DNA from: Herbiconiux moechotypicola
GTDB taxonomy: Bacteria > Actinomycetota > Actinomycetes > Actinomycetales > Microbacteriaceae
Length of the DNA stretch: 64,000 nucleotides
Assembly: GCF_024979255.1 (NCBI RefSeq)
Contig: NZ_JANLCN010000004.1
Span: 341,437 to 405,436 of the forward strand
Direction of reading: 5' to 3'
Shown: piece by piece, positions 44,204 through 53,614 of the stretch
How positions within the stretch are numbered: position 1 is the stretch's first letter
Layout of the letters: each line of letters begins with the position of its first letter
The notes under the pieces: model-generated
What the model saw: the letters and a program-made list of their open reading frames with translations, nothing else
Database searches by the model: none
Told to the model about the DNA's origin: nothing
Translations under genes and position numbers: made by a program

Positions 44204-44838
44204 CCGCCAAGCCCTCGGTCGTGGTGCTCGACTACGGCAGCGGCAACATCCACTCCGCCGCCAAGGCGCTCGAACGCGCGGGCGCCGAGGTCACGGTCAC
44301 GGGCGATCGCACGGCGGCCCGCGAGGCCGACGGTCTCGTGGTACCCGGTGTGGGCGCATTCAGTGCCGTCATGGACCAGCTGGATGCGGTGCGCGGCGGC
44401 GAGACCATCGGCCGCCGGCTCGCGGGCGGCCGGCCCGTGCTCGGCATCTGCGTGGGCATGCAGGTGCTCTTCGACGAGGGCATCGAACGCGGCGTCGACA
44501 CCGAGGGCCTGGGGGAGTGGCCGGGCACGGTCGACCTGCTCGAGGCCGAGGTGGTGCCGCACATGGGCTGGAACACCGTTGAGGCCCCCGAGAACTCGGT
44601 ACTCTTCGACGGCATCCGCGACGAGCGCTTCTACTTCGTGCACTCCTACGCCGCGCAGCACTGGCAGCTCACCGAGGAGGTCACGAAGCGCCCGCCGCTG
44701 GTGACCTGGGCCCGACACGGTTCGCGCTTCGTGGCCGCGGTCGAGAACGGACCGCTCTCGGCCACGCAGTTCCACCCCGAGAAGTCGGGCGAGGCGGGCA
44801 TCCGCCTGCTCGCCAACTGGGTGGGCACCCTGCGCTGA
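44200..44838 (+). CDS. hisH: Imidazole glycerol phosphate synthase, glutaminase subunit
   Basis: This 212-aa class I glutamine amidotransferase supplies ammonia to HisF. The nucleophile is C84 in [14 protein letters not shown]192 and E194 in [12 protein letters not shown] complete the triad. The GTG start overlaps hisB. hisF is not in the window. priA begins 115 nt downstream with a separate promoter candidate. Confidence 0.96.
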   Translation: MTAKPSVVVLDYGSGNIHSAAKALERAGAEVTVTGDRTAAREADGLVVPGVGAFSAVMDQLDAVRGGETIGRRLAGGRPVLGICVGMQVLFDEGIERGVDTEGLGEWPGTVDLLEAEVVPHMGWNTVEAPENSVLFDGIRDERFYFVHSYAAQHWQLTEEVTKRPPLVTWARHGSRFVAAVENGPLSATQFHPEKSGEAGIRLLANWVGTLR

Positions 44839-44879
44839 GACGGTGGCGACGTCTCGAAGGAGGGCAGATGCCCCACGGT

Positions 44880-44909
44880 TTCGACGTGACGCCGCCGAGT
44901 CGCTACTAT
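44880..44909 (+). promoter_or_regulatory. Candidate promoter of priA
   Basis: TTCGAC (44880-44885), 18-nt spacer, TACTAT (44904-44909) in the gap after hisH. GAGGA at 44944-44948 serves ATG 44954. Confidence 0.35.
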
Positions 44910-44953
44910 CGCCAGGGGCCGTGGCGAGCACGGGCCCACGATCGAGGATCTTC

Positions 44954-45700
44954 ATGAGCGAGTTCAACAAGGCGCCCCGACTGGTGCTGCTTCCCGCCGT
45001 CGACGTGGCGGGCGGCAAGGCCGTGCGCCTCACCCAGGGCAAGGCCGGCACCGAGACCAACCACGGCGACCCCGTCGACGCCGCCGCCGACTGGATCGCG
45101 CAGGGCGCGGAGTGGATCCACCTGGTCGACCTCGACGCCGCCTTCGGCCGCGGCAGCAACCTCGGCGTGATCAAGAAGGTCATCCGCCAGGCCAAGGGCG
45201 TGAACGTGGAGGTGTCCGGCGGCATCCGCGACGACGCGAGCCTCGAGACCGCCCTCGAATCGGGTGCCAAGCGCATCAACCTCGGCACCGCCGCGCTCGA
45301 GAACCCCGAGTGGGCCGCCAACGTCATCGCCCAGTACGGCGAGGCCATCGCGGTGGGCCTGGATGTGCGGGGCACGACCCTGGCCGCCCGCGGCTGGACC
45401 CAGGACGGCGGCGACCTCTGGCAGGTCATGGACCGCCTCGAAGAGGCCGGATGCGCGCGCTACGTCGTCACCGACGTCACCAAGGACGGCACCCTCAAGG
45501 GCCCGAACGTCGAGCTGCTGCGCCAGGTGATGGCCCGCACCGAGCGCCCCGTCATCGCCTCCGGCGGCATCTCGAGCCTCGACGACCTGGTCGAGCTGCG
45601 CGAGATCGTCCCCCTCGGTCTCGAGGGCGCCATCGTGGGCCGCGCCCTCTACTCGGGTGCGTTCACCCTCGCCGAGGCGCTGGACGTGGCTTCTGCCTGA
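44954..45700 (+). CDS. priA: Phosphoribosyl isomerase A (HisA/TrpF bifunctional PriA)
   Basis: This 248-aa TIM barrel isomerises ProFAR in histidine synthesis. The catalytic Asp pair is D17 ([15 protein letters not shown]) and D137 ([14 protein letters not shown]); phosphate-binding loops are VSGGIRDD and [11 protein letters not shown]. In most actinobacteria this protein also does the TrpF step of tryptophan synthesis; [11 protein letters not shown] near residue 143 is the PriA-type loop. Whether a separate trpF exists cannot be seen here. I chose ATG 44954 because GAGGA precedes it. Confidence 0.93.
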   Translation: MSEFNKAPRLVLLPAVDVAGGKAVRLTQGKAGTETNHGDPVDAAADWIAQGAEWIHLVDLDAAFGRGSNLGVIKKVIRQAKGVNVEVSGGIRDDASLETALESGAKRINLGTAALENPEWAANVIAQYGEAIAVGLDVRGTTLAARGWTQDGGDLWQVMDRLEEAGCARYVVTDVTKDGTLKGPNVELLRQVMARTERPVIASGGISSLDDLVELREIVPLGLEGAIVGRALYSGAFTLAEALDVASA

Positions 45701-46505
45701 CACTCCCGAGCAGCAGGGGCCTCCGCAGCCCCGCGCTCTGCCGTCCCACCTCGCCGACTCGGCCGGGCAGCCGTGGCAGGGGCGCCACTTCGAGCCGCAC
45801 GGGCACGAGGACGACGACGGCAGTGCACCCCCCGCACTCCTCGCGGCGCTCGGGGCGTTCCGCGCCCAGCCCGGCTCCGGCGACCCCGTCGCGGTGCTCG
45901 ACTCCCTCCGTGACGCGCGACTGCTCGTGCCCCTCGTGGCGCACGCGGGCGACGAAGGGGTGACGGAGGCGGGCCTCCGGGTCGACAAGACCCAGGAGCT
46001 CTCGCTCGTCACGGTCGCCGGCCCCGACGGCCGCACGGTGCTCCCGGCGTTCACCTCGGTCGAGGCGATGGGCCGCTGGAACCGCGCGGCCCGCCCCATC
46101 CCGGTCGACGCCCGCCGCATCGCGCTCGCGGCGGCAGCCGAGGGCACCGAGCTGATCGTGCTCGACCCGGCGTCGCCCACCGAGTTCGCGCTCCGCCGCC
46201 CGATGGTGTGGGCTCTGGCGCAGGGCACCCCGTGGAAGGCGCCCGCCACCGACCCGGTCGTGGCCGACGCCTTCGAGATCTCCGTCGCCGAGGAGCCGCA
46301 GGTCGCGGGGGTGCGCGTGGTCGCGGGCGATCCGGATGCGCGCCTGGCCGGCGCCGAGGTGGTCGTCGTGCTCGGGCTCGTGCCCGGTCTCGATCAGGAG
46401 GCCTTGCGCATCCTGCTCGACCGGGTGCGGCAGCGCTGGGCCGTGGATCCGGTCATCGTCGACCGGGTCGACTCGATGAGCGTGCGGCTCACCGCGGTCG
46501 GCTGA
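45657..46505 (+). CDS. SseB family protein
   Basis: The protein is about 282 aa. The SseB-like region begins near residue 65 ([20 protein letters not shown]) and includes [13 protein letters not shown] and [15 protein letters not shown], a typical SseB phrase. Function is unknown; the name comes from an E. coli rhodanese-adjacent gene. The start is uncertain: GTG 45657 overlaps priA by 44 nt and has no ribosome site, and no other ATG or GTG occurs before conserved sequence. The gene follows priA in many actinobacteria and ends 3 nt before the convergent DUF1844 gene. Confidence 0.8.
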   Translation: MRSPSPRRWTWLLPDTPEQQGPPQPRALPSHLADSAGQPWQGRHFEPHGHEDDDGSAPPALLAALGAFRAQPGSGDPVAVLDSLRDARLLVPLVAHAGDEGVTEAGLRVDKTQELSLVTVAGPDGRTVLPAFTSVEAMGRWNRAARPIPVDARRIALAAAAEGTELIVLDPASPTEFALRRPMVWALAQGTPWKAPATDPVVADAFEISVAEEPQVAGVRVVAGDPDARLAGAEVVVVLGLVPGLDQEALRILLDRVRQRWAVDPVIVDRVDSMSVRLTAVG

Positions 46506-46508
46506 GAG

Positions 46509-46838
46509 CTAGTTCACCGGGCCGGTGTACTTCTCGCCCGGGCCCTCGCCGATCTTGTCGGGAACGACGGAGGCCTCGCGGAACGCCAGCTGCAGGGAGC
46601 GCAGTCCGTCGCGGAGGCTGCGCGCGTGCTGGTCGCCGAGGAAGGGTGCGGAAGCGGTGACGAGCCCGGCGAGGGCGGTGATGAGCTTGCGTGCCTCGTC
46701 GAGGTCGGTCTCGACCGAGGGGTCGTCGGCGAGCCCGCACTTCACCGCTGCGGCGCTCATGAGGTGCACGGCCGTGGTGGTGATGACCTCGACCGCGGGC
46801 ACCTCGGCGATGTCGCGGATGGCCTCTGCTTCACTCAT
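46509..46838 (-). CDS. DUF1844 domain protein
   Basis: This 109-aa protein contains VEVITTTAVHLMSAAAVKCG near residue 16 and DLDEARKLITALAGLV, the DUF1844 core; function unknown. Start ATG 46838 has AAGGA about 9 nt upstream on the minus strand. It diverges from infC; in actinobacteria DUF1844 genes regularly stand beside infC-rpmI-rplT, which hints at a translation-linked role. Confidence 0.88.
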   Translation of the reverse strand: MSEAEAIRDIAEVPAVEVITTTAVHLMSAAAVKCGLADDPSVETDLDEARKLITALAGLVTASAPFLGDQHARSLRDGLRSLQLAFREASVVPDKIGEGPGEKYTGPVN

Positions 46839-46850
46839 GTCCAGGAGTCC

Positions 46851-46879
46851 TTACTGAATCGGCGAGTCTCTGCTAGACT
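46851..46879 (+). promoter_or_regulatory. Promoter of infC-rpmI-rplT
   Basis: TTACTG (46851-46856), 17-nt spacer, TAGACT (46874-46879) preceded by TGC, an extended -10. Transcription would start near 46886. Confidence 0.6.
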
Positions 46880-46885
46880 CTTCGC

Positions 46886-47061
46886 GGTCTGAGTTCTCAT
46901 GGACTCAGCACGAAAGTGGAGAATCTCCCACCCGCGCATACCGCCTCATCAGGTTACCGGGTCGAAAGCACGTCGAGTTATGCCGTTGCCCCAGGGCACC
47001 GACCTGTCTGGCGTGCGGGTTCCTAGCTTTCGTGACGACACACGAAACTAAGGAGCAACGC
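46886..47061 (+). promoter_or_regulatory. Structured 5' leader of the infC operon (candidate autoregulatory RNA)
   Basis: A leader of about 176 nt lies before infC. It can form TTTCGTG (47028-47034) with CACGAAA (47041-47047) directly upstream of the AAGGAG ribosome site, and a hairpin around 46912-46930 (GTGGAGA with TCTCCCAC, one bulge). In other bacteria L20 or IF3 represses this operon through leader structures. No match to a known family was tested. Confidence 0.45.
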
Positions 47062-47661
47062 ATCAGCGATCCCCGTACCAACGACCGTATCCGAGTCCCC
47101 GAGGTCCGCCTCGTGGGTCCCGGTGGCGAGCAGGTCGGCGTCGTCAGCATCGACGTCGCGCTTCGGCTTGCCCAGGAGGCCGACCTCGACCTCGTCGAGG
47201 TGGCACCGAACTCCAAGCCCCCGGTCGCGAAGATCATGGACTACGGAAAGTTCAAGTACGAAGCCGCGCAGAAGGCCAAGGAGGCCCGGCGCAACCAGGC
47301 GAACACCATCCTCAAAGAGGTGCGCTTCCGCCTGAAGATCGACGTGCACGACTACGAGACCAAGCGCAAGCGCGCCGAGGGCTTCCTCAAGGCCGGCGAC
47401 AAGGTCAAGGCGATGATCCTCTTCCGCGGCCGTGAGCAGTCCCGTCCCGAGCAGGGCGTGCGCCTGCTGCAGCGCTTCGCCGAAGACGTCGCCGAATTCG
47501 GCACCGTGGAGTCCAACCCCACGATCGACGGCCGCAACATGGTGATGGTCATCGGCCCGCTGAAGAACAAGTCCGAGGCCAAGGCCGAAGCCAACGCCAA
47601 GCGCGACGCCTCGAAGGCACGCAACCACGAAGCCACTCCGGCCGCTCCGGCAGCCGAGTAA
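47062..47661 (+). CDS. infC: Translation initiation factor IF-3, ATC start
   Basis: This 199-aa factor prevents early subunit joining and checks start-codon pairing. Family sequence begins [19 protein letters not shown]; the C-terminal domain has [20 protein letters not shown]. The start is taken as ATC 47062, because AAGGAG (47050-47055) lies 6 nt before it and homology begins there. The alternative GTG 47032 adds ten residues made of the leader hairpin and the ribosome site. infC of many bacteria uses a rare AUU/AUC-type start for feedback by IF-3 itself. A charged tail ([15 protein letters not shown]) follows the core. rpmI is 33 nt downstream. Confidence 0.92.
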   Translation: MSDPRTNDRIRVPEVRLVGPGGEQVGVVSIDVALRLAQEADLDLVEVAPNSKPPVAKIMDYGKFKYEAAQKAKEARRNQANTILKEVRFRLKIDVHDYETKRKRAEGFLKAGDKVKAMILFRGREQSRPEQGVRLLQRFAEDVAEFGTVESNPTIDGRNMVMVIGPLKNKSEAKAEANAKRDASKARNHEATPAAPAAE

Positions 47662-47694
47662 TCCCAGACCCGAACACACACGAGGAGAACACCC

Positions 47695-47889
47695 ATGCCC
47701 AAGCAGAAGACCCACTCCGGGTCCAAGAAGCGTTTCAAGGTCACCGGCAGCGGCAAGATCATGAAGCAGCAGGCCGGAATGCGCCACAACCTGGAGGTCA
47801 AGGCCCCGGGTCGCAAGGCCCGTCTGAACCAGGACCAGGTGCTGTCCAAGGCCGACACCAAGGTCGCCAAGAAGCTTCTCGGCCTGTAG
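47695..47889 (+). CDS. rpmI: 50S ribosomal protein L35
   Basis: This 64-aa basic protein has the typical [19 protein letters not shown] start and [19 protein letters not shown]. It lies between infC and rplT, the universal order, with GAGGAG upstream (47681-47686). Confidence 0.97.
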   Translation: MPKQKTHSGSKKRFKVTGSGKIMKQQAGMRHNLEVKAPGRKARLNQDQVLSKADTKVAKKLLGL

Positions 47890-47936
47890 CCCGTCCGCTG
47901 CAGCAGCCGTCAGAGACCCAGAAGGAATAAAGAACA

Positions 47937-48323
47937 ATGGCAAGAGTCAAGCGGGCAGTCAACGCCCACAAGAAGCGTCGCGTCATCCTCGAGCGCGCCG
48001 AGGGCTACCGCGGTCAGCGGTCGCGCCTCTACCGCAAGGCCAAGGAGCAGGTCACCCACTCGCTGGTCTACTCCTACCGCGACCGCCGTGCGCGCAAGGG
48101 CGACTTCCGCCGCCTGTGGATCCAGCGCATCAACGCCGCCTCGCGCGCGAACGGCCTCACCTACAACCGCTTCATCCAGGGCCTCGCCCTGGCCGGCATC
48201 GAGGTCGACCGCCGCATCCTGGCCGAGCTCGCCGTGAACGAGCCCGCCACCTTCGCCGCGATCGTCGAGAGCGCCAAGGCTGCTCTGCCCGCCGACACCT
48301 CGGCGCCCAAGTCGGCCGCGTAG
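47937..48323 (+). CDS. rplT: 50S ribosomal protein L20
   Basis: This 128-aa protein begins [20 protein letters not shown] and contains [20 protein letters not shown], both bL20 hallmarks. L20 binds 23S rRNA early in 50S assembly and in some bacteria represses its own operon. AGAAGGAAT lies upstream of ATG 47937. The methyltransferase gene follows by 20 nt. Confidence 0.97.
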   Translation: MARVKRAVNAHKKRRVILERAEGYRGQRSRLYRKAKEQVTHSLVYSYRDRRARKGDFRRLWIQRINAASRANGLTYNRFIQGLALAGIEVDRRILAELAVNEPATFAAIVESAKAALPADTSAPKSAA

Positions 48324-48343
48324 TCGACAGGAGTTCTCGCCGC

Positions 48344-49144
48344 ATGCTCGACAATCCGCGTTCGCCGCGCGTTCGGGCCGTGGCGAAGCTCGCCAAGAAA
48401 GGAGCCCGGTCGGAGACCGGGCTCTTTCTCTTGGAAGGACCGCAGGCCGTCTCGGAGGCGCTCGCGAGCGACCCCGGTCTGCTGATCGATCTCTTCGCCA
48501 CCCCGACCGCGCTCGAGCGCCACACGGCCATCGCCGAGCTCGCGCGGTCGGGGGGCGTTGAGGTGGAGTTCGTCACCGAACAGGTGCTCGACGCCATGGC
48601 CGACACGGTCACCCCGCAGGGCTTCGTGGCGGTCTGCCGCCAGTTCCCCACGGCCGTGCGCGACGTGTTCGCCCAGGGGCCGCGCCTCGTGGCGATCCTC
48701 GAAGAGGTGCGCGACCCCGGCAACGCGGGCACGATCATCCGGGCCGCCGATGCTGCGGGCGCCGATGCGGTCATCCTCACCGGCCGCACGGTCGACCTCT
48801 ACAACCCCAAGGTGGTGCGCTCCACCACCGGCAGCCTGTTCCACCTGCCGGTCGCGGTGGGCGCCACCCTCGCCGACGTGCTCGATCGCGCGCGAGAGGC
48901 CGGCCTGCAGGTGCTCGCCGCCGACATCAAGGGCGACGACCTCCTCGCCGTGCGCACGGAGGGCCTCCTCGCCCGCCCCACGGCCTGGCTCTTCGGCAAC
49001 GAGGCGCACGGCCTCGACGACGCCGACCTCGCCCTCGCCGACCGTCCGGTGGCGCTGCCCATCTACGGGCGGGCGGAGTCGCTCAACCTGGCCACCGCCG
49101 CATCCGTCTGCCTGTACGAGAGCGCGTTCGCCCAGCGATCCTGA
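48344..49144 (+). CDS. TrmH/SpoU family RNA 2'-O-methyltransferase
   Basis: This 266-aa SPOUT methyltransferase has the three family motifs: DPGNAGTIIRAADAAGADAV near residue 125, LFGNEAHGL near 216 and ESLNLATAASVCLYE near 246. The N-terminal L30e-like domain (residues 1-105) resembles TsnR/RlmB. The target, 23S rRNA or tRNA, is unknown. ATG 48344 has ACAGGAG about 10 nt upstream. It is the last gene of the infC operon, a common place for this family in actinobacteria. Confidence 0.9.
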   Translation: MLDNPRSPRVRAVAKLAKKGARSETGLFLLEGPQAVSEALASDPGLLIDLFATPTALERHTAIAELARSGGVEVEFVTEQVLDAMADTVTPQGFVAVCRQFPTAVRDVFAQGPRLVAILEEVRDPGNAGTIIRAADAAGADAVILTGRTVDLYNPKVVRSTTGSLFHLPVAVGATLADVLDRAREAGLQVLAADIKGDDLLAVRTEGLLARPTAWLFGNEAHGLDDADLALADRPVALPIYGRAESLNLATAASVCLYESAFAQRS

Positions 49145-49192
49145 GTGTTTCGGCTCGGTTACGTGTGAGTCACGGAACTCTATGAGGCGTTG

Positions 49193-49213
49193 CCACCCCC
49201 GAAGGGGTGTGGT
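49193..49213 (+). promoter_or_regulatory. Hairpin over the ribosome site of the glutamate transporter operon
   Basis: CCACCCC pairs with GGGGTGTGG (one bulged T), and the right arm contains the GAAGGGG Shine-Dalgarno (49201-49207) of the ATPase gene. Folding would hide the site and limit translation. Confidence 0.4.
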
Positions 49214-49216
49214 TGG

Positions 49217-50002
49217 GTGAAGCGCATGGATGCGTCCGCCACCCCCGTTCGAGGCACAGCGGGCGATGCGCCCCTGGTCGTCATCGATCACGTCGACAAG
49301 CATTTCGGCGAACTGCACGTGCTGAAAGACGTGACCACTTCGGTCGCGCGCGGCGAGGTCGTGGTCGTCATCGGCCCCTCCGGCTCGGGCAAGTCGACCT
49401 TCTGCCGCGCCATCAATCGCCTCGAGACGATCGATTCCGGCACCATCACCATCGACGGCGAGGTGCTGCCGAAGGAGGGCAAGCAGCTCGCGCAGTTGCG
49501 GGCCGACGTGGGCATGGTCTTCCAGTCGTTCAACCTCTTCGCCCACAAGACGGTGCTCGAGAACGTGACCCTCGCGCCCACGCGGGTGCGCAAGCGCTCG
49601 CGCAAAGAGGCCGAGGCCCGCGCGATGGAGCTGCTCGATCGGGTGGGGGTCGCGAACCAGGCGTCGAAGCTGCCCTCCCAGCTCTCCGGCGGCCAGCAGC
49701 AGCGCGTGGCGATCGCGCGCTCGCTCGCCATGGATCCCAAACTCATCCTGCTCGACGAGCCCACCAGCGCGCTCGACCCCGAGATGATCAACGAGGTGCT
49801 CGACGTGATGGTCGGCCTCGCCCGCGACGGCATGACCATGATCGTCGTCACCCACGAGATGGGGTTCGCCCGCCGTGCCGCCGACCGGGTCATCTTCATG
49901 GCCGACGGCCGCATCGAGGAGGAGGCGACCCCGGAGAAGTTCTTCGACGCCCCGCAGTCGCCGCGGGCGAAGGACTTCCTCTCCAAGATCCTCGCCCACT
50001 AG
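49217..50002 (+). CDS. gluA: Glutamate-type ABC transporter, ATP-binding protein
   Basis: This 261-aa ATPase of the polar amino acid uptake family has Walker [10 protein letters not shown] at residues 53-61, Q-loop VFQSFNLF, signature LSGGQQQR from 156, Walker [13 protein letters not shown] and H-loop VVTHEMGF. The gene order ATPase, binding protein, two permeases equals gluABCD of Corynebacterium, which imports glutamate. Substrate choice among Glu, Gln, Asp is inference. I chose GTG 49217 because GAAGGGG lies 9 nt upstream. Confidence 0.88.
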   Translation: MKRMDASATPVRGTAGDAPLVVIDHVDKHFGELHVLKDVTTSVARGEVVVVIGPSGSGKSTFCRAINRLETIDSGTITIDGEVLPKEGKQLAQLRADVGMVFQSFNLFAHKTVLENVTLAPTRVRKRSRKEAEARAMELLDRVGVANQASKLPSQLSGGQQQRVAIARSLAMDPKLILLDEPTSALDPEMINEVLDVMVGLARDGMTMIVVTHEMGFARRAADRVIFMADGRIEEEATPEKFFDAPQSPRAKDFLSKILAH

Positions 50003-50064
50003 GCGCGGCAACACCCCCGCCACAGTCCGTGCGCGGGGTACACAGCACACGAGAGGTACGACTG

Positions 50065-50928
50065 ATGAGGCACAAGACGCTCCCATTTCTCGCACTGACC
50101 GCCGTGGCGGCGGTCGCACTGGCCGGATGCGCGGGGTCGGGTGACACCGCGGCCGAGCCGACGGTCGAGGCGGCACCCACCTTCGCGGCGGGCTCGACCA
50201 TGGAGGCGCTCTCCGAGGCGGGCCAGATCACCATCGGCACGAAGTTCGACCAGCCGCTGTTCGGCCTGGTCGGGCCCGACGGCACGCCCGAGGGCTTCGA
50301 CGTGGAGATCGGCAAGATCATCGCGGGCAAGCTCGGCATCGCTCCGGAGAACATCAACTGGGTCGAGACCGTGTCGGCCAACCGCGAGCCGTTCATCCAG
50401 AACGGCGAGGTCGACATCGTGGTGGCGACCTACACCATCAACGACACCCGCAAAGAGGTCATCTCGTTCGCCGGGCCCTACTACGAGGCCGGTCAGAGCA
50501 TCCTCACCCTCGCCGACGACGACACCATCGAGAGCGAGGACGACCTGGTGGGCCAGCCGGTGTGCTCGGTCACCGGATCGACCCCCGCGGCGAACCTCGA
50601 GGAGCTAGGCGCCGAGGTCGTGCTCACCGACACCTACACCAACTGCCTGGAGCCTCTGCGCACCGGTCAGGTCGTGGCCGTGTCGACCGACAACGTCATC
50701 CTCGCAGGGCTCGCGGCCCAGAACGAGGGCGAGTTCAAGGTGGTGGGCGAGCCCTTCACCCAGGAGCCCTACGGCATCGGGCTGGCGCTCGACGACACCG
50801 ACTTCCGCATGTTCATCAACGACGTGCTCGAGGAGTCGTACGAGGACGGCAGCTACGAGGCGGCCTGGGATGCAACGGCCGGCGCCGTGCTGCCCTTCGT
50901 CGACCCGCCCGCGGTCGACCGGTACTGA
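50065..50928 (+). CDS. gluB: Glutamate-type ABC transporter, substrate-binding lipoprotein
   Basis: This 287-aa secreted lipoprotein has a signal peptide at residues 1-21 and lipobox ALAGC with C22 as the lipidated Cys. A Thr/Ala/Glu-rich linker (23-45) follows, then the periplasmic-binding fold, starting ITIGTKFDQPLFGLVGPDGT. The stretch DIVVATYTINDTRKEVISFA is typical of glutamate/glutamine-binding proteins of this family. GAGAGG lies about 8 nt before ATG 50065. It follows the ATPase by 62 nt and the permeases come next. Confidence 0.9.
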   Translation: MRHKTLPFLALTAVAAVALAGCAGSGDTAAEPTVEAAPTFAAGSTMEALSEAGQITIGTKFDQPLFGLVGPDGTPEGFDVEIGKIIAGKLGIAPENINWVETVSANREPFIQNGEVDIVVATYTINDTRKEVISFAGPYYEAGQSILTLADDDTIESEDDLVGQPVCSVTGSTPAANLEELGAEVVLTDTYTNCLEPLRTGQVVAVSTDNVILAGLAAQNEGEFKVVGEPFTQEPYGIGLALDDTDFRMFINDVLEESYEDGSYEAAWDATAGAVLPFVDPPAVDRY

Positions 50929-50975
50929 GCCGGCCGCGCACGGTACGGCATCCGGATGAGTGAAGCGAGGCCCGA

Positions 50976-51623
50976 GTGAACGTCGTCATCGACAACCTGC
51001 CCCTCTACCTCGAGGGTTTCGGGCAGACCCTGTCGCTGCTCGTGATCTCGGGCCTCGCCGCGCTCGTGGTGGGCACGATCGTGGCGGTGATGCGCATCTC
51101 GCCGGTGCCGTCGCTGTCGGGTTTCGCGGCCGTCTACACCGAGCTGCTGCGCAACACCCCGCTCACCCTGGTGCTGTTCTTCTGCGCCATCATCCTGCCC
51201 TACCTGGGCTCCGAGCTGCCGTACTTCTGGTGCGCCATCATCGGTCTCACCGCCTACACCTCGCCGTTCGTGGCCGAGGCGCTGCGCTCGGGCGTGAACG
51301 GGGTGCCGATCGGGCAGGCCGAGGCGGCGAGGAGCCTCGGGCTCGGCTTCGGACAGACGGTCGGCGTCATCATCTTCCCGCAGGCGTTCCGCATGGTCAT
51401 CCCGCCGCTCATCAACGTGATGATCGCGCTCACCAAGAACACCTCGGTGGCGGGCGCCTTCTTCGTGGCGGAGCTGTTCGGGGTGGGCCGCACGCTCGCC
51501 AACGCGAACGGCAACGCCGTGGTGGCGGTGCTGCTCGCGGTGGCTACCTTCTACCTCCTCATCACCATCCCGCTCGGCATCCTCGCCGGACGGCTCGAGA
51601 AGAGATTCGCGGTGCAACGATGA
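50976..51623 (+). CDS. gluC: Glutamate-type ABC transporter, permease 1
   Basis: This 215-aa HisM-type permease has about five membrane helices. The EAA-type loop contacting the ATPase reads NGVPIGQAEAARSLGLGFGQ around residues 108-127. LLRNTPLTLVLFF is a family hallmark. It starts at GTG 50976 with GCGAGG upstream and its stop overlaps the next permease start (ATGA at 51620-51623). Confidence 0.9.
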   Translation: MNVVIDNLPLYLEGFGQTLSLLVISGLAALVVGTIVAVMRISPVPSLSGFAAVYTELLRNTPLTLVLFFCAIILPYLGSELPYFWCAIIGLTAYTSPFVAEALRSGVNGVPIGQAEAARSLGLGFGQTVGVIIFPQAFRMVIPPLINVMIALTKNTSVAGAFFVAELFGVGRTLANANGNAVVAVLLAVATFYLLITIPLGILAGRLEKRFAVQR

Positions 51624-52549
51624 GCGCCTCCGTCCTGTTCGACGCCCCGGGCCCCCGCGCCCGCCGCCGCTCGCGCATCGCCTCGATCGTCGTGATCGTG
51701 CTGCTCGCCGCCGCGCTCGCCTGGGGTCTCTACACCCTCGCCCAGCCGCGCGAGTCGGGCGGCATCACGCTCCCCGGCTTCTTCGACGCCTCCCGCTGGG
51801 AACCCCTCGTCACCGATCCCGAATTCTGGGGCGCGGTCGGGCGCGGCCTCCTCAACACCCTCCAGGCCGCCGCGGTCGCCGCCGTGATGGCGCTCGCCGT
51901 GGGCGTGCTGTTCGTGCTGCTGCGCACCTCCTCGCTCGCGGTGGTGCGCATCCCGGCCACCGTGGTGCTGGAGTTCTTCCGGGGCATGCCGGTGCTGCTG
52001 CTCATGCTGTTCATCCTGCTGGTCGGATCGACCGGAGCGTTCTGGGCTGTGGTGCTCGGCCTCGGCCTCTACAACGGAGCCATCATCGGCGAGGCGTTGC
52101 GCGCGGGCATCGCGTCGCTGCCCCGAGGCCAGCGCGAGGCGGGACTCAGTCTCGGGATGACGACGCTGCAGACCAGGATGCTCGTGGAGTTCCCGCAGGC
52201 GTTCCGCCAGATGCTGCCGATCGTGCTCGCGCAGCTCGTGGTGCTGCTGAAAGACACCAGCCTCGGCTACATCGTGGGCTACAACGAACTCATCCGCACC
52301 ACCATGAACAATCTCGGCAGCTACTACGGCAACCGCTTCCTCTTCACCCTGTTCGTCATCACCCTGGCGATCTACCTCGCGGTCAACCTCACCCTCTCGG
52401 CTCTCACCCGCCGGCTCGCGAGGCGACGGCTCAAGCGACCCGGGCGCATCGGTCCCGTGATCCCGAACCTCGTGCCCACCGCGGGCGGTGGGGCGATGAA
52501 CGCCACCCTCGTCACCGGGGCCGACCCCGCCGACGCGACGACGGAGTGA
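51620..52549 (+). CDS. gluD: Glutamate-type ABC transporter, permease 2
   Basis: This 309-aa permease partner has an extra N-terminal membrane helix (residues 20-42) and an external segment before the core, like GluD of corynebacteria. [20 protein letters not shown] and the EAA loop [20 protein letters not shown] are conserved. The last 45 residues are basic then low-complexity. The start overlaps permease 1. The operon ends 22 nt before pheS, which has its own -10 element. Confidence 0.9.
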   Translation: MSASVLFDAPGPRARRRSRIASIVVIVLLAAALAWGLYTLAQPRESGGITLPGFFDASRWEPLVTDPEFWGAVGRGLLNTLQAAAVAAVMALAVGVLFVLLRTSSLAVVRIPATVVLEFFRGMPVLLLMLFILLVGSTGAFWAVVLGLGLYNGAIIGEALRAGIASLPRGQREAGLSLGMTTLQTRMLVEFPQAFRQMLPIVLAQLVVLLKDTSLGYIVGYNELIRTTMNNLGSYYGNRFLFTLFVITLAIYLAVNLTLSALTRRLARRRLKRPGRIGPVIPNLVPTAGGGAMNATLVTGADPADATTE

Positions 52550-52557
52550 CCAGCGCG

Positions 52558-52563
52558 TAGACT
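52558..52563 (+). promoter_or_regulatory. -10 element of pheS-pheT
   Basis: TAGACT, 8 nt before GTG 52572. No ribosome site or T-box leader is present, so the operon looks nearly leaderless. Confidence 0.5.
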
Positions 52564-52571
52564 TGTGCCTC

Positions 52572-53612
52572 GTGTCTGAACCCATCGTCATCACCGAGCA
52601 GGCGGTGAGCGACGCGGTCGACGCGGCGCTCGCAGCGCTCGCGACCGCCACCGATTCGGCGTCCCTGCGGGCCGTGCGCTCCGAGCACGCGGGGGAGCAC
52701 TCCGCGCTCGCCGCGTTCAACGCGCAGATCAAGTCGCTCCCCGGCGACCAGAAGGCCGCGGCCGGCAAGCTCGTCGGTCAGGCCCGTGCCCGGGTGAACC
52801 AGGCCATCGCCGCCCGCGAGGTCGAGGTCGTGGCGCTCGAGGAGTCCGCACGGCTCGCCGAGGAGGCCGTCGACGTGACGGCGCTGCCCACGCACCGGCG
52901 CATCGGCGCCCGCCATCCGCTCTCCCTGCTGCAAGACCGCATCGCCGACATCTTCGTGGGCATGGGCTGGGAGGTGGCGGAGGGCCCCGAGGTCGAGAGC
53001 GAGTGGTTCAACTTCGACGCCCTCAACTTCGACGCCGACCACCCCGCGCGCGCCATGCAGGACACCTTCTTCATCGACCCGCCCGAGGCGCACCTGGTGC
53101 TCCGCACGCACACCAGCCCCGTGCAGGTGCGCAGCCTGCTCGAGCGCGAGCTGCCGGTCTACGTCATCGCGCCCGGCCGTGTGTACCGCACCGACGAGCT
53201 CGACGCCACGCACACGCCCGTGTTCAGCCAGGTCGAGGGCATCGCCATCGACAAGGGCCTCACGATGGCCCACCTGCGCGGCACCCTCGAGCACTTCGCA
53301 CGGCAGATGTTCGGCGAGGGCGCGAAGATCCGCCTGCGCCCCAACTACTTCCCCTTCACCGAGCCCAGCGCCGAGATGGACGTGTGGCAACCGAACGCCA
53401 AGGGCGGCGCCCGCTGGGTGGAGTGGGGCGGCTGCGGCATGGTGAACCCCAACGTGCTGCGCTCGGCGGGCATCGATCCCGACGAGTTCTCCGGCTTCGC
53501 CTTCGGCATGGGCATCGAGCGCACGCTGCAGTTCCGCAACGACCTCAATGACATGCGCGACATGGTCGAGGGCGACATCCGCTTCAGTCAGCAGTTCGGA
53601 ATGGTGGTCTAG
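52572..53612 (+). CDS. pheS: Phenylalanyl-tRNA synthetase alpha subunit
   Basis: This 346-aa catalytic subunit is a class II synthetase. The N-terminal coiled coil covers residues 1-85. Core motifs are [32 protein letters not shown] (motif 2 region), [19 protein letters not shown] and the motif 3 phrase [18 protein letters not shown] chose GTG 52572 because family homology starts at once and the -10 element lies just upstream; TTG 52563 overlaps that element. pheT starts 2 nt after the stop. Confidence 0.96.
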   Translation: MSEPIVITEQAVSDAVDAALAALATATDSASLRAVRSEHAGEHSALAAFNAQIKSLPGDQKAAAGKLVGQARARVNQAIAAREVEVVALEESARLAEEAVDVTALPTHRRIGARHPLSLLQDRIADIFVGMGWEVAEGPEVESEWFNFDALNFDADHPARAMQDTFFIDPPEAHLVLRTHTSPVQVRSLLERELPVYVIAPGRVYRTDELDATHTPVFSQVEGIAIDKGLTMAHLRGTLEHFARQMFGEGAKIRLRPNYFPFTEPSAEMDVWQPNAKGGARWVEWGGCGMVNPNVLRSAGIDPDEFSGFAFGMGIERTLQFRNDLNDMRDMVEGDIRFSQQFGMVV

Positions 53613-53614
53613 AG

